46,144 nt of DNA from Fibrobacterota bacterium (GTDB lineage: Bacteria > Fibrobacterota > Fibrobacteria > UBA11236), in assembly GCA_947482115.1 (NCBI GenBank), contig CANKII010000001.1:641840-687983 (forward strand), written 5' to 3'. Shown piece by piece: positions 41,101 to 46,144 of the stretch. How positions within the stretch are numbered: position 1 is the stretch's first letter; every line of letters starts with the position of its first letter. A model generated the notes under the pieces. The model worked only from the letters and a program-made list of their open reading frames with translations. It did not search any database and was not told the DNA's origin. The position numbers were made by a program, and so were the translations under genes.

Positions 41101-43119
41101 CCTTTCACTCCCGTCACCTATTTCATCAACCGAACATTACCCGCCGGACTTACGCTCGACACCAATACAGGCATCCTCTCCGGAACACCCACCACAGCGC
41201 AATCCGATTCCACATATATCGTCACCGCCAAGAACGGAGTCTCTGCGTTCAACAAGGCTGATACGCTTCACATCCTCATTCTCAATCCTCCGGTAAGCCT
41301 CTCTTACTCCGCCAACCCCGCCGTTTATGGCGTCAATAAGATTATCGAAAACAACATTCCAACGATCAATACCCCTATTTCCAAATACTCGATCGCCCCC
41401 CTGCCTTCGGCAGGCCTTAGCTTTGACACCACAACCGGTATTCTTTCCGGAACTCCCACCACCGCTCAAAGCCAAACCAATTATCTCATCACCGCCGCCA
41501 ACGTCGCCGGCACGGATACAGAAACCGTTCGCATTACCGTGCTCGACGTTCCCATCTCGGTTGCCTACACCACTCCAGTGATTTACGGTGTCAACATTCC
41601 CATCCCCAATGATTCTCCGTCCGTCACAGGAACCGTCACTCATTATTCCATCAGCCCCGCGCTCCCCGCAGGATTGACTCTCGATTCCAACACCGGTATT
41701 CTCTCTGGAACTCCCACAGTGGCCAAGGCGCTCACCAACTACAGTATCCTCGCAAGCAACGTTGCCGGATTTACCTCCACCAATATCACCATGACGGTGC
41801 TGGCCAAGCCTGCGAATCTTGTTTACCCTGCGGAGTCGCCGGTCTATGGAGTGAATGTTCCCATTATGAGCGATACACCAACGGTCACAGGAACCGTCAC
41901 GCAATATTCCATTTCTCCCGCCCTACCCACCGGATTATCCTTTGACACTACCAAAGGCATTATCTCCGGAACACCTAGTGCAATACAAGCCTCCACAGCT
42001 TACATCATTACCGCCACCAACCTCGCAGGCTCGGATACGGAAACCGTGCGCATCACCGTTCTCGCAATTCCAGCCAATCTCTCCTACACCACACCCGTGG
42101 TTTATGGTGTCAATGCTCCCATCGCAAATGACAGTCCCACCGTCACGGGAACCGTGACCAAGTATTCTGTGACTCCCACACTCCCCGCCGGACTCGTTTT
42201 GGATTCCAACAACGGCATTCTCTCCGGAACACCCGCCGTTACTTCCGCCTCAACCAATTACATCGTCACCGCCGCCAACATTGCGGGCTTCACCACAGCG
42301 AATCTAAACATTGCCGTGCTTGCTTCTCCTGCAAACCTGACCTACGCCACTCCCGTGATTTATGGAGTCGGAATTACCGCAACTCCGAATACTCCGACTG
42401 TCACCGGAACAGTCACCAAGTACTCGGTAACTCCCGCCTTACCTGGTGGATTGAAACTGGATTCCGTCACCGGCGTTCTGTCAGGAATTGCGACGGGGGC
42501 AAGAGCCGCAGCCAATTACATCATCACGGCCACCAACGTTGCAGGTTCTGCGATCGACACGGTAAACATCCGTGTGGTGGTGGCCCCTGTCAACCTCTCC
42601 TATGTGGATGATCCAACCACCTATGTTCTCGGTGTTGCCATCACCCCCAACAATCCTTCCGTCACCGGATTTGTGTCCAAGTACTCTTCCGTTCCTTCTC
42701 TGCCTCCGGGATTAAAACTGGACTCCACCACCGGTGTCATATCTGGAATCCCTACTGGCGCACAGTCCTTCGCGGCCAACTACACCATCACCGCAAAGAA
42801 CGTGGCGGGACAGACACAAACGGCCATCACAACTTCCATCGTGGGGCCCCCCTCCAATCTCTCCTACGCCGATGATGCGCCCACTTACGGCAGAAACACC
42901 CTCATCAAGCCCCCCAACACTCCCGTGGTGCGAGGCATTGTGACTTTTTACTCGATTAGCCCGGCGCTGCCCGCCGGAATTGTGTTCGATCAAACCACCG
43001 GCTACATCCTCGGAACACCCACGGCGTTATCCTCCCCAACCGATTACACGATCACGGCGCAAAACCCGGGTGGTACCGCCGTCACAACCATCAATCTCGG
43101 CGTTGTCAATCCCCCTTGA
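38143..43119 (+). CDS. Giant secreted multidomain adhesin-like protein
   Basis: A 1658-residue exported protein. A signal peptide (MKHLKHFMLATVLLFATFASAQ) is followed by seven propeller repeats (AVAWTGSQLVAVG...TSPDGVTWTTRTSG, about 25-305). A fibronectin-III domain follows (about 310-405), a DUF2341 domain (YSQWTYSKTL...FPLLVRL, about 409-520), a LamG-like lectin region (about 525-780), and ten putative Ig (He_PIG) repeats with the core PALPAGL-LD--TGILSGTP. No sorting tail is seen at the end. ATG 38143 has AGAGG six bases upstream; the frame is open further upstream into the amidase gene, but that part is not secretory. Carbohydrate binding or adhesion is inferred. Confidence 0.85.
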   Translation: MKHLKHFMLATVLLFATFASAQTVWTQQNLNDTNELYAVTWGNSQFMAVGGIYGSNPTLLTSPNGITWTARNSGGVNQLYNAVWTGTQFVVVGLTTASTGSILTSPDGITWTTQSTAAHGLRAVAWTGSQLVAVGNTGIVITSPDGVTWTTRTSGATLVLSYIIWTGSQLVAVGANGNIYTSPDGVTWTKRTSGTTSNFLAAAWTGSQLVVAGTNGTILTSPTGVTWTARTSGTTTALEGLVWTGSQLVAVGGDDNGSGNGTVNVILTSPDGITWTTQNSGTTNPLHSVAWNGSQFVASGVRGTILTLPQNAPTTPTLNSPSTGALNIPRSTFLSWNASSGATSYRVQVSTDPSFTTTQIDDSTITGVSRTLSSLSNGTVYYWRVRAKNGGGAGDYSQVNSFTTVAADNENYSQWTYSKTLTLNTTSASAGVTSAQTNFPLLVRLSNSHKAVFQQAAAGGADIRFSNGSGTHLPYQIERWSAISSDTSAAIWVQADIVNANGATTIKMYWGNGSATSRSSGPDVFSNGFHSVWHLGDTTNADPRPNAVGRIKATPRNFPAGYTPKAGVIGMADSLRGGRLTDTVTRNNGYFNISGEDYANWSNGITFSVWGYQKQNAGSTLNYTYLLELANATSWQDNIQFYRPASGTGTTARIMRYEGASGTLGQGYQATPAGSLILNAWHHYAVKVNGTSVAIYIDGVSQTLIAGTSPSTPNVTAPAPGVQTAAIKDTTRSNGYIGRSNYTTDSLYAGMLDEPELSNVARSDDWIKLEYKNQMLGSMPLFDLVYSSPSPVYTTGVAISTNSPAFSGTSSRFTIDSTLPAGLSFNNGNGSITGTPTAAFPSRNYTVTAYGDSSWSTTTTLNLAVVPPVPTNLSYSKNPAVYGVGIAITSNTSAVTGTVTHYSANPALPVGLSLDTVTGVISGTPTTGQAATNDTITASNSNGSTTTVLSIAVRNPIASFGYPRKTLELANNVALIADTPSITGIVPFTPVTYFINRTLPAGLTLDTNTGILSGTPTTAQSDSTYIVTAKNGVSAFNKADTLHILILNPPVSLSYSANPAVYGVNKIIENNIPTINTPISKYSIAPLPSAGLSFDTTTGILSGTPTTAQSQTNYLITAANVAGTDTETVRITVLDVPISVAYTTPVIYGVNIPIPNDSPSVTGTVTHYSISPALPAGLTLDSNTGILSGTPTVAKALTNYSILASNVAGFTSTNITMTVLAKPANLVYPAESPVYGVNVPIMSDTPTVTGTVTQYSISPALPTGLSFDTTKGIISGTPSAIQASTAYIITATNLAGSDTETVRITVLAIPANLSYTTPVVYGVNAPIANDSPTVTGTVTKYSVTPTLPAGLVLDSNNGILSGTPAVTSASTNYIVTAANIAGFTTANLNIAVLASPANLTYATPVIYGVGITATPNTPTVTGTVTKYSVTPALPGGLKLDSVTGVLSGIATGARAAANYIITATNVAGSAIDTVNIRVVVAPVNLSYVDDPTTYVLGVAITPNNPSVTGFVSKYSSVPSLPPGLKLDSTTGVISGIPTGAQSFAANYTITAKNVAGQTQTAITTSIVGPPSNLSYADDAPTYGRNTLIKPPNTPVVRGIVTFYSISPALPAGIVFDQTTGYILGTPTALSSPTDYTITAQNPGGTAVTTINLGVVNPP

Positions 43120-43166
43120 TTTCTATCTACAATGGTCAAGCTGGCTGTCATCGCCGCACTGTAGGT

Positions 43167-46144
43167 ATGATGAATAAAATTTCCACATGGCTTCCCTTGG
43201 CGGGAATGATTTTGGGAATGGCTTTTGAGAGTCACGCCCAAACATTTACGCGCAAGCCATTCCTGCAAAAAAATTCGCCCACTAAACTTTCCGTTTGCTG
43301 GAGGGTGAGTACGGCGGCAGTATTGACGGTAAAATTTGGAACGGATTCCACCAATCTCAACCGTACGAGTCCGGCCAGCATTAATGCCACTGATGCCTGC
43401 GTTTCCCTGGATACGCTGCAACCCGCCACCAAATACTTCTATGAGGTGTATAACGGCGCAACAAAATTGACGGGTTCCGCAAAACAGTATGCAGTGACGG
43501 CTCCGGTTCTTGGCACGCGTCAAAAGAATTCCTTCTTGATTTTGGGCGATCCCGGATCCGCCGGAGTGCCGCAGACCAATGTTCGCAACGCATTTCTTCG
43601 GGTGAATCAGGGAACCTTAGATGGCGTGCTTTTAAATGGTGACAACGCCTATGAATCGGGTACGGACGCCGAATTCACCACCAATTTGTTCACTCCCTAT
43701 TCCAACATTTTCGCCACCTCTTTTGTTTGGCCCGCCATTGGCAACCATGAGGCGGTGTCTTCATCCACGGGGGCGCCCTACCTGGCCTCCTTTTACCTGC
43801 CGAGTGCGGGCGAGTCCGGGGGGGTGGCTTCCGGTTCCGAATTGTATTACTCCTTCGACTACAGCAATATCCACTTCATCATTCTGGATTCGCAGGTCAG
43901 CCCACGGACGACCACCGGCGCCCAATACCTCTGGCTTCTGCAGGACTTGCAGGCGACGCGACAGGACTGGATCATCGCCATGTGGCACCATCCCCCGTAT
44001 TCCAAAAGCGGCCACAACTCGGACACAGAGCAGCAACTGATCGATATGCGGCAAAACTTCTTGCCCTTGCTGGAACAATACGGGGTGGATTTGGTTTTTT
44101 GCGGCCACAGCCATGATTACGAGCGTTCTTATTTACTGGACAGTGCCTACGGCAATTCCGCCAATAATCAAGCCAATGCCGCTAAGGTGATATTGAATAA
44201 CACCTCCGGAAACCCCGCCACCACAGGCGCTTATCATAAAACCATCGGAGCGCACAAAGGCGCCGTGTATTCCGTGGTTGGCAGCAGCGCCAAGCTCGAT
44301 GCGGGCACTCTTCATCCCATGATGTACGTGCAGCATCTGTTGTACGGTTCGTTTTTACTCACCGTGCAGGACAGCGTGGCTACCGGGCAATTCATTGACA
44401 GCGCAGGAATAGTGCGCGACCAGTTTCAGGTGGTGAAAGCACTGCTTGCTCCCCTCGGCATATCGTATCCCACCTTGGTATACAGCGCCGTAAACACCCC
44501 TGTGAACCTGACACCTGCCATTACGGGAGCTACGGGTACATTATCCTACACTCTGGCCTCGGGCATACTACCAACCGGATTGATCCTGAATACTTCCACC
44601 GGTGTTATTTCAGGAACCCCGACGGTATCGGGTAATGCCACAATTTCCATAAGAGTCACTTCCAGCCCTGGCGGAACCTTCGCCACTTCCACGCCCTTCA
44701 CTCTCACGGTGCTTTCTCCTCCCGCGGCCCTCACTTATTCCAATCCGGTGGCACTCTATCCGTTGAACGTTTTTATTCCGAACAATATTCCCAGCGTCAC
44801 GGGTACGGTGACACATTATTCCATCAGCCCCCCTCTTCCCGACAGTCTCTTTCTCGATACACTCACCGGCGTTATTGGGGGTAAACCCAAGATCGATCAA
44901 GTCTCCACCGCCTATGTGGTCACGGCCAGCAACGTGGCGGGATCGGACACGGAGACTGTCCGCATTGCAGTGCTTGCAAAACCTGTGATTGCGTACAATC
45001 CCTCGGCGGTTGTCGACACCGTAAGCAAGGCTGCGACACATCCGGTGATCTCTTCTGGTGGACCTATTATCGGCTGTTCGGTGACATCGGGTACGCTGCC
45101 TTCGGGATTCACCATCAACAACACATGTCAGGTGACGGGCACTGCGTCTGTAACATTCCCGACCATTTCATTAGTGGTGACAGCCACAAACGCAAGTGGT
45201 AGCGATACCGCCAATCTGAAGTTGACTGTAGTGGAGCGCCCGCCTACTGTAGTGTTGGTTCGTCCGAGTGTCGTGATACATCGTGGTGAGGCTTTGATTC
45301 CGGATTCCGTGGTGATGTCAGGTGGACCCGTCACCGTGTTCCGTGTGCATGTGAACGATGCGCTACCACAGGGGTTGATACTGGATTCGCTCACCGGAAT
45401 CATCACCGGGACGGTATCGGTCACCGCAACTCTCGAAACACGAACTGTAACTCTCGATGCAATAGGACCTGGCGGTACTGTCACATTGACTTTTACTGTC
45501 GAAGTTCGAGTACAGCTCCCCGTCATCACCCTTCCCCATTTGGGGGTCATCGTCACACGGCGTGGCGTGGCGATGGCACCGGAAACACTGACCGTGGTCA
45601 CAAGTGGGCAGACGTATTACTGGCGCGCACGAGCAGCAGATCCGCCACCATCGGGACTCGTGCTGGATTCACTCACCGGAGTTCTTCATGGCATCATAGC
45701 AGCCAGCGTTCCCTTGGGAGTCCGCACCGTAACCGTCGAGTTGGTGACGCCCACGGATACAGTCGCAGTGACATTTACCGTTGATGTGCTACCGCCACTT
45801 CCCGTCATCACCATTCCCCATTTGGGGGTCATCGTCACACGGCGTGGAGTCTCGATGGCACCGGAAACACTGACCGTGGTCACGAGTGGGCAAACATATT
45901 ACTGGCGCGCTCGTGCGCAAGATCCGCCGCCATCGGGACTGATCTTGGACTCCCTCACCGGAGTTCTTCATGGCATCATAGCAGCCAGCGTTCCCCTCGG
46001 AGTACGTACGGTGACCGTCGAGTTGGTCACGCCCATCGACACAGTCGCAGTGACATTTACCGTGGATGTACTACCGCCACTTCCCGTCATCACCATTCCC
46101 CATTTGGGGGTCATCGTCACACGGCGTGGGGTATCGATGGCACC
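43167..46144 (+). CDS. Secreted purple acid phosphatase-like protein with Ig repeats (partial)
   Basis: An open frame with no stop before the window ends, at least 992 residues. A signal peptide (ending SHAQ) leads into an Fn3-like domain. The metallophosphatase domain has the ligands of purple acid phosphatases: LILGDPG (Asp128), NGDNAYE (Asp159), IGNHE (Asn193, His194), MWHHPPYS (His274-His275) and CGHSHDYE (His314, His316). From about residue 430 come He_PIG Ig-like repeats, the last of which form a 282-base tandem array. It begins 47 bases after the previous giant gene and shares its Ig repeats, so the two probably form one transcription unit. Confidence 0.85.
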   Translation, partial: MMNKISTWLPLAGMILGMAFESHAQTFTRKPFLQKNSPTKLSVCWRVSTAAVLTVKFGTDSTNLNRTSPASINATDACVSLDTLQPATKYFYEVYNGATKLTGSAKQYAVTAPVLGTRQKNSFLILGDPGSAGVPQTNVRNAFLRVNQGTLDGVLLNGDNAYESGTDAEFTTNLFTPYSNIFATSFVWPAIGNHEAVSSSTGAPYLASFYLPSAGESGGVASGSELYYSFDYSNIHFIILDSQVSPRTTTGAQYLWLLQDLQATRQDWIIAMWHHPPYSKSGHNSDTEQQLIDMRQNFLPLLEQYGVDLVFCGHSHDYERSYLLDSAYGNSANNQANAAKVILNNTSGNPATTGAYHKTIGAHKGAVYSVVGSSAKLDAGTLHPMMYVQHLLYGSFLLTVQDSVATGQFIDSAGIVRDQFQVVKALLAPLGISYPTLVYSAVNTPVNLTPAITGATGTLSYTLASGILPTGLILNTSTGVISGTPTVSGNATISIRVTSSPGGTFATSTPFTLTVLSPPAALTYSNPVALYPLNVFIPNNIPSVTGTVTHYSISPPLPDSLFLDTLTGVIGGKPKIDQVSTAYVVTASNVAGSDTETVRIAVLAKPVIAYNPSAVVDTVSKAATHPVISSGGPIIGCSVTSGTLPSGFTINNTCQVTGTASVTFPTISLVVTATNASGSDTANLKLTVVERPPTVVLVRPSVVIHRGEALIPDSVVMSGGPVTVFRVHVNDALPQGLILDSLTGIITGTVSVTATLETRTVTLDAIGPGGTVTLTFTVEVRVQLPVITLPHLGVIVTRRGVAMAPETLTVVTSGQTYYWRARAADPPPSGLVLDSLTGVLHGIIAASVPLGVRTVTVELVTPTDTVAVTFTVDVLPPLPVITIPHLGVIVTRRGVSMAPETLTVVTSGQTYYWRARAQDPPPSGLILDSLTGVLHGIIAASVPLGVRTVTVELVTPIDTVAVTFTVDVLPPLPVITIPHLGVIVTRRGVSMA
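45516..46144 (+). repeat. Tandem 282-bp coding repeat array, truncated by window end
   Basis: Units begin at 45516, 45798 and 46080, a constant 282 bases or 94 residues, with few differences (for example CATTTGGGGGTCATCGTCAC in all three). Each unit encodes one Ig-like domain (PHLGVIVTRRGV...PSGLVLDSLTGVLHG). Two full units and the start of a third are visible. Confidence 0.92.

Noticed and set aside
41137-41904. Minus-strand glycine-rich open frame of 255 codons
   Set aside because: It is antisense to the Ig repeats of the giant protein and is explained by their repeated codons.
1-46144. Insertion sequences, prophage or integrase genes
   Set aside because: No transposase, integrase or phage structural protein was seen; only short non-coding repeat elements are present.

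Overview
This 46 kb window is bacterial chromosome, densely packed and coding on both strands. The organism is a Gram-negative bacterium: it encodes a lipoprotein FKBP isomerase, a tail-specific protease, a Tat translocase and many signal-peptide exported proteins. Several secreted proteins end in a C-terminal domain that resembles a sorting tail. One esterase has an N-terminal module of the pectin-esterase type, and there are Ig-like repeat adhesins. Together these suggest the FCB group, perhaps Fibrobacterota, but that placement is inference and no rRNA or marker gene here settles it.

Layout. Bases 1-5900 hold tRNA-Asn and, on the minus strand, a five-gene phosphorelay: a soluble hybrid kinase, an N-terminally truncated receiver, a CHASE3 membrane hybrid kinase, a receiver and an HPt protein. 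None of the five has an output domain. Bases 5900-13416 (plus strand) carry proS, a secreted beta-propeller gene bracketed by 23-bp direct repeats, an FKBP lipoprotein and pyruvate carboxylase. Bases 13417-18353 (minus) carry a tail-specific protease, a small membrane protein and a sugar-dehydrogenase-like secreted protein, with two REPIN-like elements sitting against gene ends. Bases 18534-24718 hold rlmI, a second secreted propeller, an orphan HsdR-N-like protein, a MauE/DoxX membrane protein, metF and an aminotransferase. Bases 24613-30534 (minus) hold an SGNH esterase, two tandem secreted proteins of unknown family, a radical SAM protein, a redoxin, a 36-residue membrane protein and trpS. 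Bases 30641-37994 (plus) hold rnd, then a tight tatA-tatC-[tatB-like/5-FTHF cyclo-ligase fusion]-carA-rlmB run, an HU/IHF protein, smpB and an amidase. Bases 38143-46144 encode two large secreted repeat proteins; the second is a metallophosphatase that runs off the window.

Most genes are housekeeping: translation, one-carbon metabolism, anaplerosis, pyrimidine/arginine precursor supply, Tat export and cell-wall hydrolysis. They are interleaved with accessory surface or secreted proteins that show recent repeat expansion.

The most unusual items are the TatB-like domain fused to 5-formyltetrahydrofolate cyclo-ligase, the receiver that has lost its acidic pair by an apparent five-codon deletion, a repeat-derived peptide inside ProS, the 23-bp duplication of the proS 3' end around a propeller gene, and two tandem secreted proteins of an unrecognised family.
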